Of a stretch of 64,000 nucleotides of DNA, positions 9,147 through 16,492 are shown one piece after another. Both the position numbers and the translations under genes were made by a program. The DNA lies in contig CP126168.1 in NCBI GenBank assembly GCA_032881465.1, positions 2,908,501 through 2,972,500 of the forward strand, in the 5' to 3' direction. Each line of letters opens with the position of its first letter. Position 1 is the first letter of the stretch. The DNA is from Parvibaculaceae bacterium PLY_AMNH_Bact1. GTDB lineage: Bacteria; Pseudomonadota; Alphaproteobacteria; Parvibaculales; Parvibaculaceae. The notes below the pieces were generated by a model. The model searched no databases. It was not told the DNA's origin and saw only the letters and a program-made list of their open reading frames with translations.

Positions 9147-10559
9147 TTACTCAAGCTCGGAAAGCTGAGCGACAAGGTCATCGCCCTTCAAGCCGATGGG
9201 GAATTGCTTGAGATAGTCATTCGGCGTGCGGCCGTCATACATCACGCCGTCGATGAATTCCGACACGGGTGTGCGGTATCCATCCGTCTCCCAAGGGAAG
9301 TCGGCTTCCGCAACATGGCCCTCTTCAACGAGAATTTTCGCAGCCTTGAGGTAGAGGTCGGGGCGGTAAACCTTTGCGGCCACTTCTGCATACCAATCGT
9401 CAGACTTTGGTTCCGCAATCTGGCCCCAGCGCCGCATCTGCGTCAGATACCAGACAGCGTCAGAGTAATAAGGATAGGTCGCGTTGTAGCGGAAGAAGAC
9501 GTTGAAGTCGGGGATCTCCCGCTTGTCACCACGCTCATATTCGAACGTGCCGGTCATGGAGTTTGCAATGACTTCCGCGTCTGCGCCCACATATTCCGAG
9601 CGAGCAAGGATCTCTACAGCTTCCACGCGATTGGCATTGTCATTTTCGTCGAGCCACTGGCCCGCACGGATCAGGGCTTTGGTAAGTGCGATTGTGGTGT
9701 TGGGATATTGCTCAGCAAACTCCGCCGTGATTCCGAAAACCTTCTCGGGATTGTCTTTCCAGATTTCATAATCCGTGATTACGGGTACACCGATGCCCTT
9801 GAACACAGCTTGCTGGTTCCATGGCTCCCCGACGCAATAGCCACTGATGGTGCCTGCTTCCAGGGTTGCGGGCATCTGCGGTGGTGGCGTTACAGAAAGT
9901 AGAGCTTCAGCTGAAATCTGGCCGGAAATGTCCGCTGGAGAATAATATCCCGGATGAATACCACCCGCGGCGAGCCAATAGCGAAGCTCATAATTATGGG
10001 TTGAAACAGGGAACACCATGCCCATGTTGAACGGGCGCCCTTCGTCCTGGAACTGTTCAATCACGGGCTTCAGATAATCTGCCTTAATCGGGTGCTGAGG
10101 CCGTCCATCTTCCATTTTGGGGATGAGGGGCTTCATCATTTCCCAGACTTCGTTCGACACCGTGATGCCATTCCCATTCAGGTCCATAGAGAAGGGCGTG
10201 ATGATGTGCGCTTCGGTTCCATACCCAATGGTCGCTGCAAGCGGTTGACCCGCTAGCATGTGCGCCCCATCCAGCTCGCCGGTAATGACGCGATCAAGCA
10301 GAACCTTCCAGTTCGCCTGAGGCTCCAGCGTTACATACAAACCTTCGTCTTCGAAGAAACCTTTTTCATATGCGATCGCCAACGGCGCCATATCCGTCAG
10401 CTTAATAAAGCCGAATTTGAGCTCGTCTTTTTCAGGGATCAACTCCTCTGCCGCCAAGGGCGTAGCCACGACTGCCAGAACCGCCAGGGGAGCGGCCACC
10501 GACCGGAGGAAGTGTCGCCGCGTCAATTCGCGGAGGGTATGCGCAAGTTTGATCTTCAT
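9147..10559 (-). CDS. nrtA: Periplasmic nitrate-binding protein of ABC transporter, Tat-exported
   Basis: Captures nitrate/nitrite in the periplasm for NrtB and the ATPase. The chosen start gives 470 residues beginning [12 protein letters not shown]. It has an AGGAG ribosome-binding site 7 bp upstream, whereas a longer open frame upstream has none and would run into the leader hairpins. A twin-arginine signal (TRRHFLRS, then a hydrophobic stretch ending near ATPLAAEE) suggests export in folded form. The body matches the NrtA/NasF family: [21 protein letters not shown], a [15 protein letters not shown] segment and [16 protein letters not shown]. It is the first gene of the operon, controlled by the sigma-54 promoter and NasT-type leader just upstream. 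NasS is a close relative lacking a signal peptide. Confidence 0.95.
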   Translation of the reverse strand: MKIKLAHTLRELTRRHFLRSVAAPLAVLAVVATPLAAEELIPEKDELKFGFIKLTDMAPLAIAYEKGFFEDEGLYVTLEPQANWKVLLDRVITGELDGAHMLAGQPLAATIGYGTEAHIITPFSMDLNGNGITVSNEVWEMMKPLIPKMEDGRPQHPIKADYLKPVIEQFQDEGRPFNMGMVFPVSTHNYELRYWLAAGGIHPGYYSPADISGQISAEALLSVTPPPQMPATLEAGTISGYCVGEPWNQQAVFKGIGVPVITDYEIWKDNPEKVFGITAEFAEQYPNTTIALTKALIRAGQWLDENDNANRVEAVEILARSEYVGADAEVIANSMTGTFEYERGDKREIPDFNVFFRYNATYPYYSDAVWYLTQMRRWGQIAEPKSDDWYAEVAAKVYRPDLYLKAAKILVEEGHVAEADFPWETDGYRTPVSEFIDGVMYDGRTPNDYLKQFPIGLKGDDLVAQLSELE

Positions 10560-10600
10560 TTTCTCACTCCTGCTGCCGGATCGAACTCCGGCGTGAAGGC

Positions 10601-10659
10601 AAAAAAAAGCGCTGCTCAACAAAAGGCGCAAAAATGCGATCCTCCTGTTTGGCAGCGCT
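10601..10659 (-). terminator. Leader terminator (attenuator) of the nrtA operon
   Basis: On the minus strand the arm AGCGCTGC (10659-10652) can pair with GCAGCGCT (10615-10608). A run of T continues to 10601. The 36-nt interior contains its own small hairpin (CGCA and TGCG around TTTT). This intrinsic terminator sits about 40 bp before the nrtA start and would stop transcription unless the upstream arm is sequestered. The upstream arm is part of the second NasT-type hairpin at 10651-10662. Confidence 0.75.
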
Positions 10660-10686
10660 GCCGTGAAACCCCGCCATTGGGGCCTC
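10651..10686 (-). promoter_or_regulatory. NasT (ANTAR) dual-hexaloop target in nrtA leader
   Basis: Two adjacent hairpins have six-base loops with A at position 1 and G at position 4, the published signature of ANTAR-protein targets. Hairpin 1 (10665-10686) has stem GAGGCCCC with GGGGTTTC and loop AATGGC, including two G-U pairs. Hairpin 2 (10651-10662) has a short stem GGC/GCC and loop AGCGCT. The loop of hairpin 2 is the 5' strand of the terminator stem, so the two folds exclude each other. A further hairpin (GCGCTCC/GGAGCGC, 10695-10710) precedes them. NasT from this locus is the likely ligand (inference). Confidence 0.7.
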
Positions 10687-10726
10687 GGATGGGTGCGCTC
10701 CAAGGAGCGCCGTTTGAACCCTTCTT

Positions 10727-10742
10727 TGCGAAGGTCGTGCCA
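10727..10742 (-). promoter_or_regulatory. Sigma-54 promoter of nrtA operon
   Basis: The minus strand reads TGGCACGACCTTCGCA. It has GG and GC elements separated by exactly 10 bp, as required for sigma-54, and one mismatch to the TTGCA half. The start point would be near 10716, giving a leader of about 157 nt that covers the hairpins and terminator. Confidence 0.72.
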
Positions 10743-10846
10743 GTTGGTCTTTTTGTGGGTTTGCGGCGGATTTAGGCGGTTTAACTATTCAAACCTGCGG
10801 TCCGCCGCCCCCTTTTTCATCAGGCCCGATCAGACGCGCCCAATTG

Positions 10847-10861
10847 TTGTGCAACGCACAA
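10847..10861 (-). promoter_or_regulatory. Upstream inverted repeat, likely enhancer-type activator site (nrtA)
   Basis: TTGTGC and GCACAA flank AAC, a perfect 6-bp inverted repeat about 105 bp before the sigma-54 promoter, the usual distance for an enhancer. The same TTGTGC-N3-GCAC element stands before the porin promoter. NtrC is the natural candidate, but the half-site order differs from the enterobacterial NtrC consensus. Confidence 0.45.
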
Positions 10862-10879
10862 GAGCCCGGGCCGCCCATT

Positions 10880-12124
10880 TTAGAGATTGAAGTCGATCTG
10901 AAACCAGAACTTGTCGCGGTCTGCCGGGCCCGCTGAACTTCCGTCAAGCGTCGCGTATTTCGCTGTCGCCGAAAGATGCGGATTGATCACGGCTTTGAGC
11001 AACAGATCAAGTTCGTCCCCAAAATCTGCGCTGGTGCGCTCACTACTAAAGTCGTGATAGACCGCCTTTGTGACAATCTTCGGCAAGGGACCGACATCCG
11101 TAAAGACGTAGCCAACCTCAGCGAACAGATCCTCAATGCCGTTGGCAGGTGTGTTGAGAAACCCGTCAGCCCACCCCTGAAACGCATGCACGGTGGCCAA
11201 GGGAGTGCTGAATCCGTTCGTTCCGTCTCCTTCGAGAACCTCATAGGCCACGCCGCCGGTAAAGCCACCAAGTTTGGTGCCCGCAAAGAGTTTGTAGTAG
11301 CTCAGGTCAATGTTCGCGGTGTTGTTCGCACGATCTGACTGGATCGCATACTCCGCCGACAGGTTTAGTGGAAGGCCCTCTGAAATCGGAAAACTTCCGG
11401 AGACGCTACCACCATATGTTGCCGTTGAGAGCACTGGTGCTTCTTCGAGGTCCAACAGATAGGCGTATGCGGTTAGTGTCACCCAATCCAGACCGCCATA
11501 CTTGGCGTTGACGACATGGCTGTCGCTCTCAAAGTCACCATTGACGCTCTCGCTGCCGAATATGCGTTGAACGGATTCGATGTATCCATAGGTGACTTTG
11601 AGGTCTTCTATTGCGGTCACTTCAGTCACTGCGGCATCAAAAGTCTGCTGGTTTTGGCGCCATCCGACGTCACCGATAAATCGAGCATTATCAAAAACCA
11701 GACGCTGTCGCCCAACAGTCAATGCCACACCATCAATCCCTGTATATTTGATCTGCAGCCGGTTTACTTCCTGAGAGTCCGGATCTGCGACGACAGGGAA
11801 GTTGGTGCGGCTGTTGGTCGTCGAGTTGTATTCATTGTTCAGGCCCTTCACGACTTCAATCTCCCCCAGAACCGATAGGCCCAAATAGCTGCCTGTTTCC
11901 AACCCTGCGCGGATGCGCGCTGTCACAGCGTTCGCGTCTTCGATGGGTCCTGTTTGATCGACAAATTCATACCTCAGCCGGGTGTTGAGTATCGGCTTGG
12001 ACTCATCCAAAGCCTCCAGAATGCTGTCAGCTGCGAGTGCGTCCGACATCATCGGCACGGCGCTCAAAAGAGCCGCCAGGCTGACGCCTGACACAAAGCG
12101 CGACCCCAATTTGATTTTCATCAT
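10880..12124 (-). CDS. Outer-membrane porin (alginate-export/nitrate-porin-like beta barrel)
   Basis: Likely a nitrate-specific outer-membrane channel. The chosen start (MMKIKLGSRF, GGAG 10 bp upstream) gives 414 residues with a Sec signal peptide (hydrophobic GVSLAALLSAVPMM, cleavage near ALA-AD). The mature part is rich in alternating beta-strand segments (LNTRLRYEFVDQ, ARIRAGLETGSYLGLSVLGEIE, TVGRQRLVFDNARFIG). It ends in the aromatic strand FWFQIDFNL, whose terminal pattern is read by the Bam machinery. It fits the alginate_exp barrel family by pattern. It has its own sigma-54 promoter and NasT-type leader of the same design as nrtA, which ties it to nitrate uptake. Substrate specificity is inferred from regulation only. 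Confidence 0.82.
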   Translation of the reverse strand: MMKIKLGSRFVSGVSLAALLSAVPMMSDALAADSILEALDESKPILNTRLRYEFVDQTGPIEDANAVTARIRAGLETGSYLGLSVLGEIEVVKGLNNEYNSTTNSRTNFPVVADPDSQEVNRLQIKYTGIDGVALTVGRQRLVFDNARFIGDVGWRQNQQTFDAAVTEVTAIEDLKVTYGYIESVQRIFGSESVNGDFESDSHVVNAKYGGLDWVTLTAYAYLLDLEEAPVLSTATYGGSVSGSFPISEGLPLNLSAEYAIQSDRANNTANIDLSYYKLFAGTKLGGFTGGVAYEVLEGDGTNGFSTPLATVHAFQGWADGFLNTPANGIEDLFAEVGYVFTDVGPLPKIVTKAVYHDFSSERTSADFGDELDLLLKAVINPHLSATAKYATLDGSSAGPADRDKFWFQIDFNL

Positions 12125-12137
12125 CCCAAAAAACTCC

Positions 12138-12188
12138 AAAAAAAACGCTACACGAAGACTCCCTTCAACAGAGTCATTCGGCAGCGTT
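12138..12188 (-). terminator. Leader terminator (attenuator) of the porin gene
   Basis: On the minus strand AACGCT (12188-12183) pairs with AGCGTT (12149-12144), which runs into eight T. An inner hairpin GACTC/GAGTC closes the gap. It lies just before the porin ribosome-binding site and has the same layout as the nrtA leader terminator. Confidence 0.7.
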
Positions 12189-12217
12189 GCCATCTGGCGA
12201 ACCCACGTTAGCCCGCC
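12180..12217 (-). promoter_or_regulatory. NasT (ANTAR) dual-hexaloop target in porin leader
   Basis: Hairpin 1 (12196-12217) has an 8-bp stem GGCGGGCT with GGTTCGCC (three G-U pairs) and loop AACGTG. Hairpin 2 (12180-12191) has stem GGC/GCC and loop AACGCT. Both loops have A1 and G4. The second loop is exactly the 5' strand of the terminator stem, as in the nrtA leader. A 5' hairpin GCCGT/ACGGC begins at the predicted start point (about 12234). Confidence 0.72.
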
Positions 12218-12244
12218 TTCGCCGTCACACGGCAGTCATCTGTC

Positions 12245-12260
12245 TGCAGCAAATGTGCCA
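12245..12260 (-). promoter_or_regulatory. Sigma-54 promoter of the porin gene
   Basis: The minus strand reads TGGCACATTTGCTGCA, with GG and GC separated by 10 bp and TGGCAC perfect. The predicted start is near 12234, giving a 110-nt leader. Confidence 0.75.
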
Positions 12261-12354
12261 ACGAGCACACTAAGGGAATCCCTAGCGGATCGATGACGTG
12301 CGCATCAAAAATGCTTATCGCTTAAGCGTCCCCAGACAGCAGCTTGTCCGATTT

Positions 12355-12369
12355 TTGTGCATTGCACAC
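12355..12369 (-). promoter_or_regulatory. Upstream inverted repeat, likely activator site (porin)
   Basis: TTGTGC, ATT, GCACAC: the same half-site as upstream of nrtA with one arm base changed, about 95-110 bp before the sigma-54 promoter. Shared sequence and spacing suggest one activator for both operons. Confidence 0.45.
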
Positions 12370-12395
12370 AAGCGGCGCGGCGAGGACCATCAAGG

Positions 12396-13517
12396 TCACA
12401 ACGCAGAAGGTTCGAAGGCGCGTCCATCGAAAAAAGCAGATGGCACGCTCATTTCATCCTCATCAGCGTCACTGAAATCCGCCAAGGCCTTCCGATAGAT
12501 ATCCGGCCGATACATATCTCTAACGCTTTGGATGTTTCGCTCATTATGGGTGAGCTGGGCGTTCTGGATCATCTGATTGTAGAACCACAAACCATGTTGT
12601 ACCGAGGGATATGTAGCCCCTGGGCGCGCAAAACAGGCACGCCTCGTTGTCTGCCCAAAGTGCAGATAGTCTTCATCTAAACTTTGCCTGACCTGATCCG
12701 TCGGCAGATTCAAGTATCGCGGCCGAGAAAGAATGTCGATCAGCCTGTCTTTGTTTTTTGACTGATCACACCATTTGGCCGCCTGAAACACAGACCGCAC
12801 CGTTTTTTGCACCAGGTCTGGATGATCCTCAGCCCACACTTTGCGGACGCCCAAGATTTTGTCCGGATTTGCGCTCCAGATATCATCGCACGTCACCACC
12901 GCACGACCCACACCCACATGCTGGGCGACTGTGTTCCAGGGTTCGCCAACACAACAAGCGTCAATGCGGCCACTTTTTAGGGCATCCACCATCAATGAAG
13001 GCGGTAAGACCTCCACTACAACATCTTCATTCGGGCGCAGTCCGCACCCTCGCAACCAATAATTGAGAAAATACGCATGTGCCGAGAATGGGTGAACGAC
13101 GGCAATCGTCACTTTGGCACTCGGACCTCGTTCCTCGGCGAACGCCTTAAGGGCTTGACCGGTAAGCGCTGCGTTTCCGTTTAGCTCGCCATATTGCGCC
13201 AGGTTCTCTGCCAATGCCGGGCTAACAGTTATCGCGTTGCGCCCCGTTCCGAGCGCCAGAGGGGCAATGACGGAGACGGGCAGCGGCGGCAAACCGAGAC
13301 TGCCGGCAATCGCGATTGGCGCCAGGAGGTGCGCAACCTCCAGGTGACCAACCGCAATTCTGTCCCTGATGGTCGCCCAGGAAGACTCCCGCACCAGGGC
13401 GAGTTCTATCCCTACTTCCTCTGCAAATCCGAGCTCATGGGCGACGATCAAGGGTGCCGCATCAATGAGAGGAATAAACCCAGCGGTAATTCGTTCGGCT
13501 GTCATATGCTTAATCAT
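12396..13517 (-). CDS. nasS: NasS nitrate/nitrite sensor (NrtA-like, cytoplasmic)
   Basis: A nitrate-binding protein related to NrtA but without a signal peptide, so it stays in the cytoplasm. In known NasST systems NasS holds NasT inactive until nitrate or nitrite binds. The 373 residues show the family core: TAGFIPLIDAAPLIVAHELGF, VGHLEVAHLLAPIAIA, GRIDACCVGEPWNTVAQHVG and a C-terminal MYRPDIYRKALADF. The ATG at 13517 overlaps the nasT stop by 8 bp. A second ATG at 13505, 12 bp after GGGAG, is an equally good start. The overlap with nasT supports coupled synthesis of sensor and antiterminator. Confidence 0.93.
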   Translation of the reverse strand: MIKHMTAERITAGFIPLIDAAPLIVAHELGFAEEVGIELALVRESSWATIRDRIAVGHLEVAHLLAPIAIAGSLGLPPLPVSVIAPLALGTGRNAITVSPALAENLAQYGELNGNAALTGQALKAFAEERGPSAKVTIAVVHPFSAHAYFLNYWLRGCGLRPNEDVVVEVLPPSLMVDALKSGRIDACCVGEPWNTVAQHVGVGRAVVTCDDIWSANPDKILGVRKVWAEDHPDLVQKTVRSVFQAAKWCDQSKNKDRLIDILSRPRYLNLPTDQVRQSLDEDYLHFGQTTRRACFARPGATYPSVQHGLWFYNQMIQNAQLTHNERNIQSVRDMYRPDIYRKALADFSDADEDEMSVPSAFFDGRAFEPSAL

Positions 13518-14103
13518 CTCCCAAGAGATCGGCGACCGCGATCATGCTCCGTGCGATCTCCACAATTTTGGTATTCTTAGACATGGCTGTTTTGCGTATC
13601 AGTGCATAGGCCTCGTCCTCAGTGAGCTTGCGGCGCTGCATCAACAGTCGCTTGGCCTGATCGATCAATTTTCGATCTTCCAGCTCAGCCCTGGTTTCTT
13701 CGAGCTCTCGGCGAAGACTGCTGAACGCATTGAAACGGGAAATCGTGACATCGAGGATCGACTTAACACGTTCCTTCTTCAACCCATCGACGATGTAGGC
13801 CGACACGCCCGCGTCCATCGCTGCGTCAATCTGGGCCGCATCGCCATCATCAACGAAGACCGCGATTGGCCGCGCCACTGCCCTTGAAACAGCAAGCATG
13901 CTTTCAAAGCTGTCTCTATTGGGGCTTTGCAGATCCATAAAAATCACGTCTGGATCTGCATTGCTGATCGCTGCCAACAAACCATGAGGGTCAGAGACAA
14001 TTGTGACCTCTGTGCCGCCTGCGGCGGTCAGCCCTTCCTCAAGCACCGAGGCGCGAAGCGCATCCTCGTCAAAGATCAAAATACGTACGCTAGTTTCACT
14101 CAA
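13510..14103 (-). CDS. nasT: NasT response-regulator-like antiterminator with ANTAR domain
   Basis: An RNA-binding antiterminator of nitrate assimilation. The 197-residue protein has an N-terminal receiver-like domain (MSETSVRILIFDEDALRASVL; MDLQSPNRDSFESM near 70; FVDDGDAAQ) and a C-terminal ANTAR helical domain (LEDRKLIDQAKRLLMQRRKLTEDEAYALIRKTAM). ANTAR domains bind pairs of hexaloop hairpins, and two such targets lie in the porin and nrtA leaders of this locus. It is the first gene of the nasT-nasS pair and is encoded next to the left boundary of the integrated element. Confidence 0.95.
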   Translation of the reverse strand: MSETSVRILIFDEDALRASVLEEGLTAAGGTEVTIVSDPHGLLAAISNADPDVIFMDLQSPNRDSFESMLAVSRAVARPIAVFVDDGDAAQIDAAMDAGVSAYIVDGLKKERVKSILDVTISRFNAFSSLRRELEETRAELEDRKLIDQAKRLLMQRRKLTEDEAYALIRKTAMSKNTKIVEIARSMIAVADLLGDD

Positions 14104-14501
14104 CAGGCGGGTCCAAAATTGACGGCGTAAGGCGTAAGCCGGACAGATCCATCCAACTAGACCCCATCACCAGCAAGTTTTGAGCCACTGCGAAACCTGG
14201 CCGAGCGCCTCACCTGACCTCAGCATCGCAACCGAGTTGGCGGCTTATTGCCCAACAAACAAGCAGTTCAATAACCATTGATAGAAGATGAGCACTGCTT
14301 CCAAATATCGTCTGGATGAACGGTCCATTGGAGTCTTGCTGTGTGCAGAATGTGTATGAACTGTGTAGCTCATCCTGATCGAGAGACCAGACCCCCTACC
14401 CTGAACTTTCCCATTAACTTCAGTGGTATGAATAGAATACAGCGCACAGGAAGTTACGGCCTTCAGGTTTTTCACCCAACACCCGTAGGTAGCCGAACAG
14501 C
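14104..14501. other. Gene-free chromosomal flank with integrase-arm-like repeats
   Basis: No convincing gene is seen. A stretch near 14340-14370 contains GTGCAGAATGTGTA and CTGTGTAGC, close to the arm-type repeats found inside both ends of the element (14647 and 36723), although it lies outside the left boundary. The nasT promoter should be near its left end, but no clear consensus was found. Confidence 0.4.
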
Positions 14502-14538
14502 AAAAAGCCCCTGATGCGTGAAGCACCAAGGGCTTTTC
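14502..14538 (-). terminator. Original tRNA-fMet terminator, now displaced to the left flank
   Basis: Minus-strand AAAAGCCC and GGGCTTTTT arms around a 19-nt middle. It directly follows the tRNA 3' fragment in the left repeat. Before integration it would have stood just downstream of the tRNA-fMet gene now at 36826-36902. Confidence 0.65.
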
Positions 14539-14587
14539 AATGGTTGCGGGGATAGGATTTGAACCTATGACCTTCAGGTTATGAGCC
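14535..14587 (-). repeat. Left attachment repeat: 3' fragment of tRNA-fMet
   Basis: 53 bases identical to 36820-36872. They cover the T arm, variable loop, anticodon and part of the anticodon stem of the tRNA; after that the sequence diverges at the element border. It is not a functional tRNA. Confidence 0.92.
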
Positions 14588-14646
14588 GAAACGCACTCAC
14601 TCTATCTCCTTGATTTACTTAAATAATTTAGAACGAAAAATGTGAC

Positions 14647-14665
14647 TGTGTAGCAAAATGTGTAA
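14647..14665 (+). repeat. Left arm-type repeat (integrase-binding candidate)
   Basis: TGTGTAGCAAAATGTGTAA, 60 bp inside the left end, matches TGTGTAGCGAATGTGTAA at 36723-36740, 80 bp inside the right end and in the integrase promoter region. Paired repeats of this kind near both ends are typical integrase arm sites. Confidence 0.5.
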
Positions 14666-14804
14666 GTTTTGGCCTCTTTTTGGGTGATTTTATGGGAGGT
14701 CAAATTGGCCCCGCTCACAACAACTTTTTACCTGTTTTTATGGCCCATTTTGATATAGCGACACTGTAGCCCCACTATTTAAATCTTGAATTTTCCACCA
14801 AGTA

Positions 14805-14819
14805 ATACTATTGTAGTAT
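14805..14819. promoter_or_regulatory. Inverted repeat before the hipBA-like operon, likely operator
   Basis: ATACTA, TTG, TAGTAT: perfect 6-bp arms 32 bp before the HipB-like gene and overlapping an A/T-rich promoter-like region (TATAAG follows). Autorepression by the HTH antitoxin at such a site is the rule in HipBA systems. Confidence 0.5.
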
Positions 14820-14850
14820 ATAAGATAGAAAACTTGGGGAAACTAATATA

Positions 14851-15159
14851 TTGGGATCACTAATAACCGTATCGAAAGCGCAAGAAAAGCTGGCAGAACA
14901 CCTGCGCGCACAACGCTTGGCACTTGGCCTTACACAGGCGGGGCTTGCAGAACGGTCCGGGGTTAGCCTGCCGACATTGCGGAAGTTCGAGCAAAAGGGG
15001 CTTATCTCGCTGGAGTCCTTCTTGAAGCTCTCAATGGCACTTGGAAGCCTGGAAAAGTTCGTAGCTGCCGCCGAACCCATCACACCCGAATTCTCATCCA
15101 TAGAAGACGTTCTAGAAGACAAGAAGCCAACGCTCCCCAAACGAGGTTGGCGCAAATGA
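14851..15159 (+). CDS. HipB-like XRE-family antitoxin/repressor
   Basis: A helix-turn-helix protein of 102 residues. The XRE domain is clear (LAEHLRAQRLALGLTQAGLAERSGVSLPTLRKFEQKG near 14-49), followed by a short basic tail. The frame has no ATG at its start. The TTG at 14851 is the best start, with GGGGA 12-16 bp upstream. Its stop overlaps the hipA start by 4 bp. As in known HipBA pairs it should bind DNA upstream (inverted repeat at 14805) and neutralise the kinase encoded next. Confidence 0.82.
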   Translation: MGSLITVSKAQEKLAEHLRAQRLALGLTQAGLAERSGVSLPTLRKFEQKGLISLESFLKLSMALGSLEKFVAAAEPITPEFSSIEDVLEDKKPTLPKRGWRK

Positions 15160-16397
15160 AAAACTACATCTCCCTAACTGAACTCAAAGTCGGCCTGGAC
15201 TTTGGTCATGACCTCCTGCCGGTCGGGCGGCTGGCCCATCGTGATGGTAAGATCTATTTTGAGTATGACGATGCCTTCCTCAAAACGGGCCTCAACATCT
15301 CCCCTCTCCGGCTTCCTGCTGAACCCGGACTAAAGACATTCGATCCCAGTTTGTTTGAAGGTCTACCCGGTGTCTTCAACGATAGTCTTCCAGATGGTTG
15401 GGGCCGCCTGCTTTTCGACCGCCTCTTACGCAGCAAAGGCATATTACTTGGCGACATCTCACCGCTAGATCGGTTGGCGCATGTTGGACTTACGGGTATT
15501 GGTGCACTTGTCTACGAACCGGACTACAGCACTCAACCTCCAAGCGCTGCGCTTGATCTCGACATCCTCGCGGCACAAACACAAGAAGTCTTGAGCGGTG
15601 AAGCGGAAGAAGTTCTTCAAGAACTTCTCGCGCTCAATGGGTCGTCCGCAGGGGCAAGACCAAAGGCTGTGATTGGCGTCGACAAAGAACGGAAAAACAT
15701 TGTCCAAGGGGAGCAAAGTCTTCCGAACGGTTATGAACATTGGCTCGTCAAGTTTAACAACAGCACCGACGGGGACGATGCTGGCGCGATTGAATATGTC
15801 TACTCACTCATGGCCAAAGAAGCAGGCCTTGAGATGATGCCGACACATCTCTTCCCAGCTTCGAATGGTGCTGGCTATTTCGCAACCAAGCGCTTTGATA
15901 GAGATGGCAAACAGCGCCTTCATGCTCATACGGCTTGCGGCTTACTCCACTCAGACTTCAGAACACCGTCGTTGGACTATGAAGACCTGCTCACACTGAC
16001 TGAGGTCGTTACACGAGACGTTAGAGAAGTAGCGAAAATGTTCCGCCTCGCCGTCTTCAATGTGCTGTCTCACAATCGCGACGACCACAGCAAGAACTTC
16101 ACCTTCCTCATGAATGAGGCCGGAGACTGGAAACTCTCCCCAGCCTACGATCTCACCTTCTCATCCGGTCCCGGCGGAGAACAAAGCACTATGGTAATGG
16201 GTGAGGGAAAAAACCCGGGCGCTGAACATCTGATCAGACTGGGAGAAATTGCAAAGATACGCCATCCCGCCATTGATCAGATTATTGAACAAACAAAGGT
16301 GTCACTCAGACAATGGAAATCTCTGGCAAAAACCTATGGAGTCAATCAGGCCAATATCAGTCTAGTTGCCAATAAAATAGGGGGTTCCGACAAATGA
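15156..16397 (+). CDS. hipA: HipA-like serine/threonine kinase toxin
   Basis: A kinase toxin of 413 residues. HipA of E. coli phosphorylates glutamyl-tRNA synthetase and causes dormancy; the target here is unknown. The family features are present: an N-terminal domain (VGRLAHRDGKIYFEYDDAF), LPDGWGRLLFDRLL, the substrate-binding WLVKFNN segment, the catalytic HNRDDHSKNFTFL near residue 305 and the metal-binding PAYDLTFS. Both catalytic aspartates are present, so the kinase looks intact. The ATG at 15156 forms an ATGA overlap with the antitoxin stop. A TTG nine bases earlier is a weaker alternative. The next reading frame again begins in an ATGA overlap, which extends the operon. Confidence 0.88.
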   Translation: MKNYISLTELKVGLDFGHDLLPVGRLAHRDGKIYFEYDDAFLKTGLNISPLRLPAEPGLKTFDPSLFEGLPGVFNDSLPDGWGRLLFDRLLRSKGILLGDISPLDRLAHVGLTGIGALVYEPDYSTQPPSAALDLDILAAQTQEVLSGEAEEVLQELLALNGSSAGARPKAVIGVDKERKNIVQGEQSLPNGYEHWLVKFNNSTDGDDAGAIEYVYSLMAKEAGLEMMPTHLFPASNGAGYFATKRFDRDGKQRLHAHTACGLLHSDFRTPSLDYEDLLTLTEVVTRDVREVAKMFRLAVFNVLSHNRDDHSKNFTFLMNEAGDWKLSPAYDLTFSSGPGGEQSTMVMGEGKNPGAEHLIRLGEIAKIRHPAIDQIIEQTKVSLRQWKSLAKTYGVNQANISLVANKIGGSDK

Positions 16398-16492
16398 ACT
16401 TACCCGAAAATGATCTACTGAGGTATCCGCGAAAGCCACAAGGCACACAAAGAAACCCTTTGGTATTGGGGAACACTGGAAAACCGACTTGA
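16394..16492 (+). CDS. 32-codon ORF bridging hipA and nuclease genes
   Basis: It begins in an ATGA overlap with the hipA stop and ends in a TTGA overlap with the only plausible start of the next gene. The product (MNLPENDLLRYPRKPQ...) matches no family I recognise. It may be a translational coupler, a true small protein, or the out-of-frame original N-terminus of the nuclease if a frameshift has occurred. Confidence 0.4.
   Translation: MNLPENDLLRYPRKPQGTQRNPLVLGNTGKPT

Noticed and set aside
9021..9902. 293-codon plus-strand frame
   Set aside because: Antisense to nrtA and the nrtA-nrtB gap; no start site and unrelated composition.
14245..14529. 94-codon minus-strand frame
   Set aside because: Starts in the displaced tRNA terminator, has no ribosome-binding site and an implausible composition.
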